A DNA stretch of 64,000 bases from Pseudoduganella plicata (GTDB lineage Bacteria > Pseudomonadota > Gammaproteobacteria > Burkholderiales > Burkholderiaceae_D). This document shows, in pieces, positions 8,502 to 17,525 of this stretch. Each line of letters begins with the position of its first letter. The stretch's first letter is position 1. The stretch is from positions 992,001 through 1,056,000 of the forward strand of contig NZ_CP038026.1 of assembly GCF_004421005.1 (NCBI RefSeq), written 5' to 3'. The position numbers and the translations under genes are program-made. The notes under the pieces were generated by a model that had not been told where the DNA came from, made no database searches, and saw only the letters and a program-made list of their open reading frames with translations.

Positions 8502-10658
8502 TTACCGGCTCTCATACCCCGGATCGCGGCGCAGTGCCACCAGATCCGGTTCGGCCTCGATGAACTTCACCGGATAACCCAGCCGCCTGGCGTTGGCAAT
8601 GGCCGCCAGTGCCTGCACACGATGTCCGAGCAATTCGTATGCCAGGCCTGCGCGGAAATTCACGTCAGCGTTGCGGGGGCCAAGTGCAAGCGCGCGCGCC
8701 ATCATGGCCATCGCCGCCTCGGCATCGCCCGTGCGCGCCGCGTACAGCCCCATCCGCGATACCAGCACCACATCGTGCGGCGCCCGCTGCAGGCGCGGTG
8801 CGAGCAGCTCGCGCGCCTTGCCGTAGGCCGCACGGGCTTCCTGCTCGCGCCCCGGGATCCACAGCAACACGTCGGCCAGGTTGGCCCAGTTCAGGTAGTC
8901 CCCGGGGGCGCCGCGCGTGGGCGAGACGGCGTTTTCGAGTGCCTGCGCCGCCCCGACATAATCACCGCGCAAAAACAAGGCGGTACCCAGGTTGCCATAT
9001 AACTTGGCGCTCGGCCGCACTTGCAGCCCCTGCTGCAGCACGTGCAGCGCTTCGTCGGGACGGTCCTGCCGCAACAGCACGGCATTCAGGTTGGCGTACG
9101 CCGTGACGGCATCGGGCTGCAACGCGATACTGCGGCGAAAGGCTGCTTCCGCCCGGGCGTTTTCGGCCTGCTCGTAGTACACGCTGCCGAGTTCGTCGGT
9201 GAACACGCGCTCGCGCGGAAAGCGCCGCAGTGCCTCCGCCAGCGCCGTGTGTGCCTGGGGATAGCGCCCGGCCCGACGCAGCGTGTACACCTTACCGTAC
9301 CAGGCGAGGAAATTGTCGGGATCGAGCCGCAGCGCGCGCCCGAATGCGTCCCCGGCGCCGTCCGTCTGGCCCAGCGCTCCCAGCACCCAGCCGTGTGCTG
9401 CGTGGGCCAGGGCGAGGTGGTCGTCCAGCTTCAGGGCCTGCTGCGCGCTGGCGTCCGCCTTGCGCAGCCAGATTTCGTCCTGCCGGTCGCCGGCATAGCG
9501 CAGGCTGTACGTCAACGACGTCCCTGCCGCAGCGGCGGCACTTTGCGGGTTCTGCCGCAGCACGCGCTGAAAATGCGTCGCGGCCTGGTCCAGTGCGCCG
9601 GGGCGGTCGAACAACGCCAGTGCGGCAAGGCCGGCATCGATCTGGGCCGTCTCGGAATACTGCTCGGTGCCGCGATCGCGCCAGAAACGGGGCGCCTCGA
9701 CATACCATGCTCCCGCGGCGGCCGCGACGATCACGACCGCCGCCGCCGCGCGCCAGCGCACCGGCCGCGCCTTGTGCACGGCGCGGCGCGGCGCGGCGAC
9801 GAAGCCCTCCAGCCGCGCCAGGACCTCGTCCATGCTGCGCACGCGCGCCGCCGGCTCCCGCTCCGTCATGGCGCGGATCAGTTCCACCACGGCCGGCGCC
9901 AGCGTGTCCGGATAGCGCCAGGTCGCGGAGGAGGACTGCAGATGGGCCGCCACCAGCGCCAGTCCGGCCAGGTCCGCAAACGGCCGCACGCCCGTCACCA
10001 GCTCGTATAACACGACACCCAGTCCATAGACATCGCCCGCCGGCGTCGGAGCCGTGCCCAGCAGGCGCTCCGGCGCCATGTAGGCGATCGTGCCCTGCGG
10101 GGATGTCGTGGGCACGGTGCCCGTCGCCAGTGGGTCCTGGCGCACGGCGATGCCGAAATCGAGGATGCGGATGCGGTTGCGGGGCGTTTCCAGCATCAGG
10201 TTGGAGGGCTTCAGGTCGCCGTGGACCAGGCCCGTCGCGTGGGCCTCGCCCATGGCCTCGGCGACCTGGCGCACCCAGTCCAGTGCAAGGACGGGATCGA
10301 CGGGGCCGGCGGCCAGCGTCGCCTTCAGCGTGGCCCCGTGCACCAGCTCCATGACGATGGCCTGGTTGCCTTCGTTTTCCTCGATCGCATGGACCTGGAC
10401 GAACGCGTCGTGCTCGAGCGAGGCCACCGCCCGCGCTTCGCTCAGCAGGTCGGTCCCTGGCGGACCTTCGCGGCCCAGCCGGACGCACTTGACCGCCACC
10501 GTGCGGCAAAGCTTGCTGTCCCATGCCTCGAACACCCTGCCGTGGCCGCCTTCGCCGATGCACTTGCGCAGGTGGTAATGCTGCGGCAGCACGTTAGCGG
10601 GTACCAGTCGTATCGGGGCGCTGCAGTCATCCACGTCGTCGAAAGCGGTCATGGGCAT
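8502..10658 (-). CDS. Transmembrane serine/threonine protein kinase with TPR sensor region
   Basis: 718 residues from the ATG at 10658. The cytoplasmic Hanks-type kinase domain has the Gly loop GEGGHGRVFEAWD near 31, the ATP-binding Lys in VAVKCVRL near 53, a catalytic loop HGDLKPSNLML near 145 (HGD in place of HRD, seen in many bacterial members), DFG near 166 and GTIAYMAPERLL in the activation segment. One transmembrane helix (AAAAVVIVAAAAGAWYV) lies near 300. About eight TPR-like repeats fill residues 340-710, presumably in the periplasm. A sigma-54-like promoter lies 29-44 bases upstream. The nearby FHA-type activator is a likely phosphorylation target (inference). The open frame continues upstream of 10658 without family features. 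Confidence 0.9.
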   Translation of the reverse strand: MPMTAFDDVDDCSAPIRLVPANVLPQHYHLRKCIGEGGHGRVFEAWDSKLCRTVAVKCVRLGREGPPGTDLLSEARAVASLEHDAFVQVHAIEENEGNQAIVMELVHGATLKATLAAGPVDPVLALDWVRQVAEAMGEAHATGLVHGDLKPSNLMLETPRNRIRILDFGIAVRQDPLATGTVPTTSPQGTIAYMAPERLLGTAPTPAGDVYGLGVVLYELVTGVRPFADLAGLALVAAHLQSSSATWRYPDTLAPAVVELIRAMTEREPAARVRSMDEVLARLEGFVAAPRRAVHKARPVRWRAAAAVVIVAAAAGAWYVEAPRFWRDRGTEQYSETAQIDAGLAALALFDRPGALDQAATHFQRVLRQNPQSAAAAAGTSLTYSLRYAGDRQDEIWLRKADASAQQALKLDDHLALAHAAHGWVLGALGQTDGAGDAFGRALRLDPDNFLAWYGKVYTLRRAGRYPQAHTALAEALRRFPRERVFTDELGSVYYEQAENARAEAAFRRSIALQPDAVTAYANLNAVLLRQDRPDEALHVLQQGLQVRPSAKLYGNLGTALFLRGDYVGAAQALENAVSPTRGAPGDYLNWANLADVLLWIPGREQEARAAYGKARELLAPRLQRAPHDVVLVSRMGLYAARTGDAEAAMAMMARALALGPRNADVNFRAGLAYELLGHRVQALAAIANARRLGYPVKFIEAEPDLVALRRDPGYESR

Positions 10659-10686
10659 CCAGCTCAATGCAGTATGAACCCAGTAT

Positions 10687-10702
10687 AGCAATGGAACAGC
10701 CA
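10687..10702 (-). promoter_or_regulatory. Candidate sigma-54 promoter for the kinase gene
   Basis: On the minus strand this reads TGGCTGTTCCATTGCT. The invariant GG and GC dinucleotides are separated by exactly 10 bases, and the TGGC and TTGCT blocks match the consensus; the three bases after TGGC do not. The predicted start would fall near 10677, about 18 bases before the chosen ATG. It is weaker than the plus-strand match at 10931. Confidence 0.35.
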
Positions 10703-10832
10703 CGCCCGTGGCCAGATCAGCCGGATTACCACAAAACCACAGGCTGCCTGAGCGGGTAATCCGGCCCCGTTCCTCCATCGTATCGCCGCGCCGCGCTGGC
10801 GCCCCGGCGCGACGCCGAAAAATCCCCGGGCC

Positions 10833-10879
10833 CTGTCAAATCTGCCGGGCTTTACAGGCCATTTACGCCCGGTTGACAG
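10833..10879. promoter_or_regulatory. Long interrupted inverted repeat, possible activator site or RNA hairpin
   Basis: CTGTCAA (10833-10839) is perfectly complementary to TTGACAG (10873-10879), and inside it CCGGGC (10845-10850) pairs with GCCCGG (10867-10872). The right-hand arms are contiguous while the left has a 5-base bulge; the loop is 16 bases. It sits about 80-125 bases upstream of the start predicted for the plus-strand sigma-54 promoter, where enhancer-binding activators usually bind. It could instead act as an RNA stem ahead of the terminator at 10888. Confidence 0.45.
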
Positions 10880-10887
10880 AGTTTTTA

Positions 10888-10928
10888 CGCCCTGGCCGCG
10901 CGCATCCGGGCGGCCAGGGCGTTTTTTT
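10888..10928 (+). terminator. Rho-independent terminator upstream of the small-protein operon
   Basis: A perfect 11-base-pair GC-rich stem (CGCCCTGGCCG at 10888-10898 with CGGCCAGGGCG at 10911-10921) and a 12-base loop are followed at once by seven T residues. The polarity is plus-strand. No plus-strand gene ends here, so it either insulates the sigma-54 promoter that starts 3 bases later from antisense read-through or ends an unannotated small RNA. Confidence 0.8.
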
Positions 10929-10930
10929 AC

Positions 10931-10946
10931 TGGCATGGCGATTGCG
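10931..10946 (+). promoter_or_regulatory. Sigma-54 (-24/-12) promoter of the small-protein operon
   Basis: TGGCATGGCGATTGCG matches the consensus TGGCAYGNNNNTTGCW at every defined position except the last, with GG and GC exactly 10 bases apart. Transcription would start near 10957, about 107 bases before the first ATG at 11064. This links the operon to the sigma-54 activator gene at 6588 (inference). Confidence 0.7.
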
Positions 10947-11063
10947 AATACACCGTCAAGCACTCCGATTCACGGTGCGAATCGATGCAGTCCCTGCCGC
11001 CGGGGGCTTCCGACGGGGCGTTTTCCGAAAAGCCAAATGAGTAGGGCCAAGCGAGGAACCATC

Positions 11064-11417
11064 ATGACCGACCAAAAATGCCAATGCCAGCCAGCGCTCG
11101 TACCCGATCTGACGAAAAGGACGAACACGGCGGCCGCAAGCGCCACCGCTTTCACACTGGACAATAGTGTCACCGCCTTCAACTTCAGCCTGTGTGCCAC
11201 CGTGGCATACAACAATAACCAGATCTGCATCTCCGTGCCGATCATCGGCCAGATCTGCTTCGACGTTCACCTGCCGGTGCCGGCAGGGAGCAACCTGAAC
11301 GTCTGCGTCGCCACCTGCGGGTCGACCTGGATGCCGCCATTCTTTACCGGCGTCAATGCCACCGTCTATTTCAATGGCACCGCGATCTGGAACGGCACCA
11401 TCTGGGGCAACTGCTGA
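11064..11417 (+). CDS. Uncharacterised 117-residue Cys-rich protein, first gene of the sigma-54 operon
   Basis: 117 residues. The ATG at 11064 is preceded by GAGGAACC, and the same spacer style recurs before the next gene. It starts MTDQKCQCQPALVP and has eight Cys residues, in CQC, SLCATV, QICIS, QICFDV, NVCVATCGS and the final GNC. There is no signal peptide and no transmembrane helix. The middle is a run of beta-prone segments (ICISVPIIGQICFDVHLPV). It lies 47 bases ahead of the AidA/PixA-like gene. I do not recognise the family; paired cysteines in a protein with no export signal are unusual. Confidence 0.75.
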   Translation: MTDQKCQCQPALVPDLTKRTNTAAASATAFTLDNSVTAFNFSLCATVAYNNNQICISVPIIGQICFDVHLPVPAGSNLNVCVATCGSTWMPPFFTGVNATVYFNGTAIWNGTIWGNC

Positions 11418-11464
11418 GAGCACGGCGCCATCAACCGACTCGACATACAGAAAGAGGCACCATC

Positions 11465-11884
11465 ATGAATACGAATTCCATCACGCCGTCGGACTGCGAT
11501 GTTTTTATCCAGATCTGGGTGGACGGCAATGCGACACAGCTGGGACAGACCACAGGGATTTATCTGGTCGATAACGGCGGCACACCGGGTACCGAAGGAA
11601 CGACCGCCCTGAATACCGTTTGCACGTCGGGCTCACTGATCTGCTGGACGGTCATGCCGGTCGATCCGAACTTCCTGGCGAAAGGCGGCTCGCTGCAGCT
11701 GCAGAGTGTCGGCAACTGCAATGCATGGGGTGACAGCGGCCAGCCGACCGAGTTCGACAGCCTGGATTTCATCGGCACGGCCCAGACGGTCGGCAGCGCC
11801 AGCTACCAGCTGACGATCAATGTCTGCGCACCGGGCGGCTCCGGCATGACGCTGCTGATCGACCCCACCATCACAGTCAACTGA
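11465..11884 (+). CDS. AidA/PixA-like (inclusion body family) protein 1
   Basis: 139 residues with no signal peptide or membrane segment. The order of elements (VFIQIWVDGNATQL, then TGIYLVDN, then a CWTVMPVD strand, ending LLIDPTITVN) resembles the AidA/PixA inclusion-body family, in which a leading D-x-D/N segment, a Y-[ML]-V/M-x-N strand and a final D-P-x-I-x-V are usual. Family members are abundant stationary-phase or density-controlled cytoplasmic proteins of unclear function. It lies 14 bases before its paralogue and shares the sigma-54 promoter. Assignment is by eye and moderate. Confidence 0.6.
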   Translation: MNTNSITPSDCDVFIQIWVDGNATQLGQTTGIYLVDNGGTPGTEGTTALNTVCTSGSLICWTVMPVDPNFLAKGGSLQLQSVGNCNAWGDSGQPTEFDSLDFIGTAQTVGSASYQLTINVCAPGGSGMTLLIDPTITVN

Positions 11885-11898
11885 ACGAGGAGAATGTC

Positions 11899-12366
11899 AT
11901 GACCACAGCAACAGTGCAGGACCATGCAGCCGACGGAACGTCCGGCCGCTTCCCCCAGACGCAGGTCGCCATTGCGATCGACACGGCCTATGTCGGCTCC
12001 GTCGGCTCCGGGACTATCGGCGCGGGCGTCTATATGATGGACAACCAGGTGCAGCAGGGTAGCCAGTCGGAGGGCCAGCTGGAACTCACCACCCAGTGCC
12101 CGGTAGGCCAGCAGATCGGCTTCACGGTGTATCCGATCGACCTGGGCAGCGGCGACACGGTCGTCATCACGGGCTTCAACGTCTCGGGGGGCGACGTCTT
12201 CGGCAGCAGCGGCTATCCGAAGAAACAGGCCGGCAGCGGCAACTACTGGGTCGGCAAGGCACAAAACCAGGGCTCCCAGACGTATCAGATCCAGGTTCAG
12301 GTCACGCCCGGACAGGGGGGCGGCCCGTACTACATCAACTGGGATCCATTCATCACCGCGGTGTAG
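11899..12366 (+). CDS. AidA/PixA-like (inclusion body family) protein 2
   Basis: 155 residues. It has the same layout as the upstream protein: VAIAIDTAYVGSVGSG, then GVYMMDNQVQQGSQSEGQLE, then a GFTVYPIDLGSGDTVVITGF strand pair, ending YYINWDPFITAV. The W-D-P-F-I ending fits the AidA/PixA family better than that of its neighbour. It starts with an ATG preceded by GAGGAGA. It is the last gene of the operon and is followed by a stem-loop. Its function is unknown; the sigma-54 promoter and nearby kinase suggest stress- or phase-controlled production (inference). Confidence 0.65.
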   Translation: MTTATVQDHAADGTSGRFPQTQVAIAIDTAYVGSVGSGTIGAGVYMMDNQVQQGSQSEGQLELTTQCPVGQQIGFTVYPIDLGSGDTVVITGFNVSGGDVFGSSGYPKKQAGSGNYWVGKAQNQGSQTYQIQVQVTPGQGGGPYYINWDPFITAV

Positions 12367-12377
12367 GCCCGACGGCA

Positions 12378-12422
12378 CACCGGCAGCGTCGGTCGGCAGC
12401 GACGGGCGCCGGCCTGCCGGTG
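12378..12422 (+). terminator. Putative stem-loop terminator after the AidA/PixA-like operon
   Basis: CACCGGCAG (12378-12386) pairs with CTGCCGGTG (12414-12422), and CGTCG/CGACG forms a nested stem inside. It starts 12 bases after the stop codon. The following AGATTTTC gives only a short T run, so termination may be weak. Confidence 0.5.
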
Positions 12423-12524
12423 AGATTTTCAACGCTGCGCGCGTGCTGCTGGTCCCTCGACCCGTCATCAACTCGTCACACGCCGTCGCTATTGCCGCCA
12501 TCTTTCCCGTCCCGGAACGATGAC

Positions 12525-13101
12525 ATGACATTCGAGGCAACCTGCAAGTCCATCTTCATTGCCGGCCTGAGCGCGGCCGTCCTGGCCGCCCGCGACCGGC
12601 GCCGCGGGCCACGAGCATGACGAAGGCAAACCGCGCATCAGCAAAGCCGTAGCGCGGGAGACCTCGGTGCGCAAGCACTTCAATCCCGTCGTGCTGCCGC
12701 GCCATCTGGCGCAGGAAGGCAAACAGCTGCGGCTCGAATACGTCGGCCCGCATGCACGGGAAGTGATTGCAGTGCCGCCGGGAGAATTCGACAACGTCAG
12801 CTTCGACGGCTCGTGGGACCGGGCCTACTACCTGCTCGACCCGAAACGCCTGCACGCGATGCCCGTGTCGGCCCGCAAATCCACCGTTGCCGGCGCACGC
12901 TGGCGCGAGCGCGACGGCGTCTTTGAGCGCGTGCTGTGGGACGAGCGCAGGGAAATCCCCCTGGTCATCGAAAGCGGCGACAGGGCCGGCACGTTCTTCA
13001 ACCGGCTGGAGCTGACGGTGCAGCCGCACCTGGCCGGCGACCTCCCCTGGCAGAAACTGAAGGGGTACGCGCGTCGGGAGTACGCCGATTTCCTCGACTG
13101 A
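12525..13101 (+). pseudogene. Secreted protein of unknown function, broken by a one-base frameshift after the signal peptide
   Basis: A good Sec signal (MTFEATCKSIFIAGLSAAVLAA) opens at 12525, but its frame stops by 12620. The rest of the protein continues one frame over to 13101; its open part from a GTG at 12667 is 144 residues. Removing one C from the CCC near 12588-12590 joins them as AVLAAATGAAGHEHDEGK, a natural cleavage region. The mature part (HFNPVVLPRHLAQEGKQLRL, then WDRAYYLLDPKRLHAMPVS, ending RREYADFLD) is not a family I recognise. It may be an assembly indel rather than decay. Internal start at 12667 would give a cytoplasmic form, which is less likely. Confidence 0.6.
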
Positions 13102-13173
13102 GCGGGACGGCACGCGGACGGCACTTCCTTTATGATGTGGGTTACCGCATCATCAAACTGCCCGCGCCGCCGC

Positions 13174-16100
13174 ATGAAACAGTCCGATGTCCCGCATGAG
13201 TTCCACCCGGCCGTGGCGGCATGGTTCGACGCGGCCTTTCCCGGCCCCACGCAGGCGCAGCGGCGCGCCTGGCCGCTGATCCAGGCCGGCCAGGCCACGC
13301 TGATCGCCGCGCCCACCGGCTCGGGCAAGACGCTGACGGCCTTTCTCGCCGCCATCGACGCGCTCGTGCGCGAAAGCGTCGCGCAGCCGCTGCCCGACGA
13401 GACGCGCGTGCTGTACGTCTCACCGTTGAAGGCCCTGTCGAACGACATCCGCGTCAACCTTCTGGTGCCGCTGGAAGGCATCGGCGCGCAGCTGGCCGCG
13501 ATGGATCTGCCGGCACACGGCATCCGCAGCGCCGTGCGCACGGGCGACACGCCGCAGGCCGAGCGCAATGCCGCGCGCAAGCGTCCGCCGCATATCCTCG
13601 TCTCCACACCGGAATCGCTGTACGTGCTGCTTGGATCGGACAGCGGCCGCACCATGCTGTCCACCGTGCGCACGGTGATCGTCGACGAGATCCACGCGGT
13701 GGCCGGCAGCAAGCGTGGCAGCCACCTGTCCCTGAGCCTGGAGCGGCTGGCGGCGCTGTGCCCGCAGGCGCCCGTGCGCATCGGCTTGTCGGCCACGCAG
13801 AAACCCATTTCCGTCGTCGCGCAGTTCCTGGCCGGCGCCGGCCGCCCGTGCGCCGTCGTCGATGTCGGCCACGTACGGGCGCGCGACCTGGGGCTGGAGC
13901 TGCCGCCTGTGCCGCTGGAGGCCGTGATGCCGAACGAGGTGTGGGACCGCGTCTACGACCGGCTGGCCGAGCTGGCCGCCCTGCACCGCACCACCCTCGT
14001 CTTCGTCAATACGCGGCGCATGGCCGAGCGCATCGCGCGCCACCTGGCCGACCGCCTGGGCGCCGGACACGTGGCCGCGCACCACGGCAGCCTGGCCAAG
14101 GAATACCGGCTGGACGCGGAACAGCGCCTGAAACGGGGCGACCTGCGCATGCTGATCGCCACGGCGTCGCTGGAACTGGGCATCGACATCGGCGACGTGG
14201 ACCTGGTCTGCCAGATGGGTTCCCCGCGCAGCATCGCCTCGTTCCTGCAGCGCGTCGGCCGCTCGGGCCACCACGTCGGCGGCCTGCCCAAGGGCCGGCT
14301 TTTCCCCACGTCGCGCGACGACCTGATCGAATGCACGGCGCTGCTCGATTGCGTGCGGCGCGACGAACTCGATGCGCTGCGCATCCCGCCGCGCCGCTCG
14401 ACGTGATGGCGCAGCAGATCGTGGCCGAAGTGGCGAGCCGCGAGTGGCGCGAGGACAAGCTGTTCGGCCTGATTCGCGGCGCGGCACCCTATGCGGCGCT
14501 GACCCGTGATAGCTATGACGCCGTGTTGCGCATGCTGACGGAAGGTTTCAACGGCCGCCAGGGCGTGCGCGCCGCCTACCTGCACCGCGATGCCGTCAGC
14601 GGTACGCTGCGCGGACGGCGCGGCGGCAAACTGACGGCCGTCACGTCCGGCGGCGCCATCCCCGACAACGCCGACTTCACCGTGCTCCTGGAGCCGGCCG
14701 GCCAGAGCGTCGGCACGGTGCACGAGGACTTCGCCGTGGAGAGTCTGGCCGGCGACGTGTTCCAGCTCGGGAACACGTCCTACCGCATCCTGCGCGTGGA
14801 GGCGGGCAAGGTGCGCGTCGAGGATGCCCATGGCGCCGCGCCGAACATCCCGTTCTGGCTGGGCGAGGCGCCCGGCCGCAGCGACGAGCTTTCGCTGGGC
14901 GTGGCGCGGCTGCGTGGGGAGATCGACCGGCTGCTGGGCGAACGCGACGATGCCAACGCCGCCATCGAGCATGCCATCGACTGGTTGCACGAACACCTGG
15001 GGCTTGCCGACGACGCCGCGCGCCAGATCGTCGACTACCTGGCGCGGGCCCGTGCCGCGCTGACGGCGCTGCCGACGTGCGAAACACTCGTGCTGGAGCG
15101 CTTCTTCGACGAATCCGGCGGCATGCAGCTGGTGCTGCACTCGCCGTACGGCAGCCGCATCAACCGCGCCTGGGGGCTGGCGCTGCGCAAGCGCTTCTGC
15201 CGCACGTTCAATTTCGAACTGCAGGCGGCGGCCACCGAGGACGCGATCGTGCTGTCGCTGTCGGACAGCCACAGCTTCCCGCTCGACGAGGTATGGCGCT
15301 ACCTGCGCGCAGACAGCGCGGAGCACATCCTGGTCCAGGCGCTGCTGGATGCGCCGCTGTTCAACGTGCGCTGGCGCTGGAACGCGACGACGGCGCTGGC
15401 CCTGCCCCGCTTTGCCGGCGGTCGAAAGGTGGCGCCGCAGCTGATGCGCATGAAAAGCGACGACATGCTGGCCGCCGTCTTTCCCGACCAGGCAGCGTGC
15501 CTGGAAAACATCGTCGGCGAACGCGAGCTGCCCAGCCACCCGCTGGTGGACCAGACGCTGGACGACTGCCTGCACGACGCGATGGACAGCGAAGGCTGGC
15601 TGGCGCTGCTGCGCCGTATCGAGGCCGGCGAAGTCCGCCTGCTGTCACGCGACTTGCCCGCGCCGTCGCCACTGGCGATGGAGATCCTGAACGCGCGCCC
15701 GTACGCGTTCCTGGATGACGCACCGCTGGAGGAACGCCGCACGCAGGCCGTTATCAACCGCCGCTGGACCGATCCGGCGTCGGCCGACGATCTGGGCGCC
15801 CTCGACGCCGGCGCCATTGAAGCGGTGGCGGACGAAAGCTGGCCGGAAGCGCGCAATGCCGACGAGATGCACGAGGCACTTGTCGCACTGGCCTGCATTA
15901 CCACCGCCGAAGCGGCACGCAACCCCGACTGGGAAGGCTGGCTGGCCACGCTGTCGGCGGGCGGCCGGGCCACGCTGCTGCAAGGCGACGGCTATGCGTT
16001 CTGGGTGGCGCTGGAACGGCTGGCGTGCCTGCAGACCGCGTATCCCGACGCCGTCGCCACGCCAGTACTGACGCTGCCCGAACGGCTGGCCGCCGAGGAA

Positions 16101-17516
16101 CCGTGGACCCGTGACGCGGCGCTGGTCGAAGTCCTGCGCGCACGGCTGGCCGGCTTCGGTCCACAGACGCTGGCGAAGATCGCCGCGCCGCTGGCCCTGC
16201 CGGAAAGTACTGCTGCCATCGCGCTGGCGCAGCTGGAAGCGCAGGGCTATGTCATGCGTGGCCGCTTCACGCCCGGTGCCCCCGACGAGGAGTGGTGCGA
16301 GCGCCACCTGCTGGCGCGCATCCACCGCTACACGATCAGGAGCCTGCGCCGCGAGATCGAGCCCGTCGAGCGGCAGGACTTCATGCGCTTCCTGTTCGAA
16401 TGGCAGCACGTGGCGGAGAATACGCGGCTGCAGGGCGCCGACTCCCTCGCCGTCGCGCTGGCACAGCTGGAAGGCTACGAGGCGGCAGCCGGAGCATGGG
16501 AAAGCGAACTGCTGGCCGCGCGGGTCAAGGATTATTCGATGCTGTGGCTCGATGACCTGTGCCGCGCCGGCCGCATCGTCTGGACCCGCGTGGGCGCGCC
16601 CGCCAGCGCCAGCGGCGGCCCGGTGCGCGGCACGCCGCTGGTACTGCTGCCGCGCCGGCAGCTGGCGCTGTGGCATGCGCTGCCTGCCGTGGCCAGCGAA
16701 GTGGAGGTATCGTCGCGCGCGGTGCGGGTGCTTGACGCGCTGCGCAACCACGGCGCCATGTTCTTCGACGAGCTGTCGCACGAGGCCCGCCTGCTGGGCG
16801 CGGAACTGGAGGACACGCTGGGGGAGCTGGTGGCGACGGGCCTCGTCAACGCCGACAGCTATGCCGGCCTGCGCGCCATGCTGGTGCCGGCCAATAAACG
16901 CAACACGATGGACCGGCGCCGCCGTCGCGGTGGCGGTCCGACAATGGAGGAAGCGGGCCGCTGGGCGCTGGTGCGGCGGGCCGATGGCGTGACCATCCGC
17001 GAGCGCGGCATGGACACCCCCGCAGCGGCGCCGCCACCCGGCCGCCGTCCGCGCACGGAGCCGCAGACGCTGGAACACATCGCCATGACGCTGTTGCGCC
17101 GCTACGGCGTCATGTTCTGGCATCTGCTGGAACGGGAAGCGGCGTGGCTGCCCGCGTGGCGCGAACTGTTGCCCGTCTACCACCGGCTGGAAGCGCGCGG
17201 CGAAATCCGCGGCGGGCGCTTCGTTGCCGGGCTGTCGGGCGAGCAGTTCGCGCTGCCCGAAGCGATCCCGCTGCTGCGCGAGATGCGCCGTCGCCCGCAT
17301 GACGGCAGTCTCGTGCTGGTTTCCGGTGTCGATCCGCTCAACCTGTGCGGCACGTTGCTGCCCGGTGACAAGGTGCCCGCGCTGGCCGGTAACCGCGTGC
17401 TGTTCCGCGACGGGGTGCCGGTCGCGACCGTGGTCGCGGGCAAGTTCCACTACCTGCACGCGCCCGCGCCAGCGGAGCGCGAGCTGCTGCATGCGCGCCT
17501 GGTGGCGCAGCACTGA
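13174..17516 (+). pseudogene. lhr: Lhr-family large ATP-dependent helicase, split by one frameshift
   Basis: Joined, this gives about 1,447 residues, the normal size of the long Lhr helicases (DEAD/DEAH core, winged helix, Lhr core and C-terminal extension). Residues in the first frame show motif [25 protein letters not shown] (motif II), LSATQKP (III), [24 protein letters not shown] and QRVGRSGH (VI). That frame stops at 14406. The next frame continues seamlessly with MAQQIVAEVASREW to 17516. One missing base near 14388-14394 (CCGCCGCGCC where CCGCCGGCGCC is expected, giving IPPAPLD) explains the break. Lhr enzymes unwind RNA:DNA hybrids and act in DNA repair. Start chosen at MKQSDVP; upstream codons look unrelated. 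Confidence 0.88.
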
Positions 17517-17525
17517 AGAGCCACG

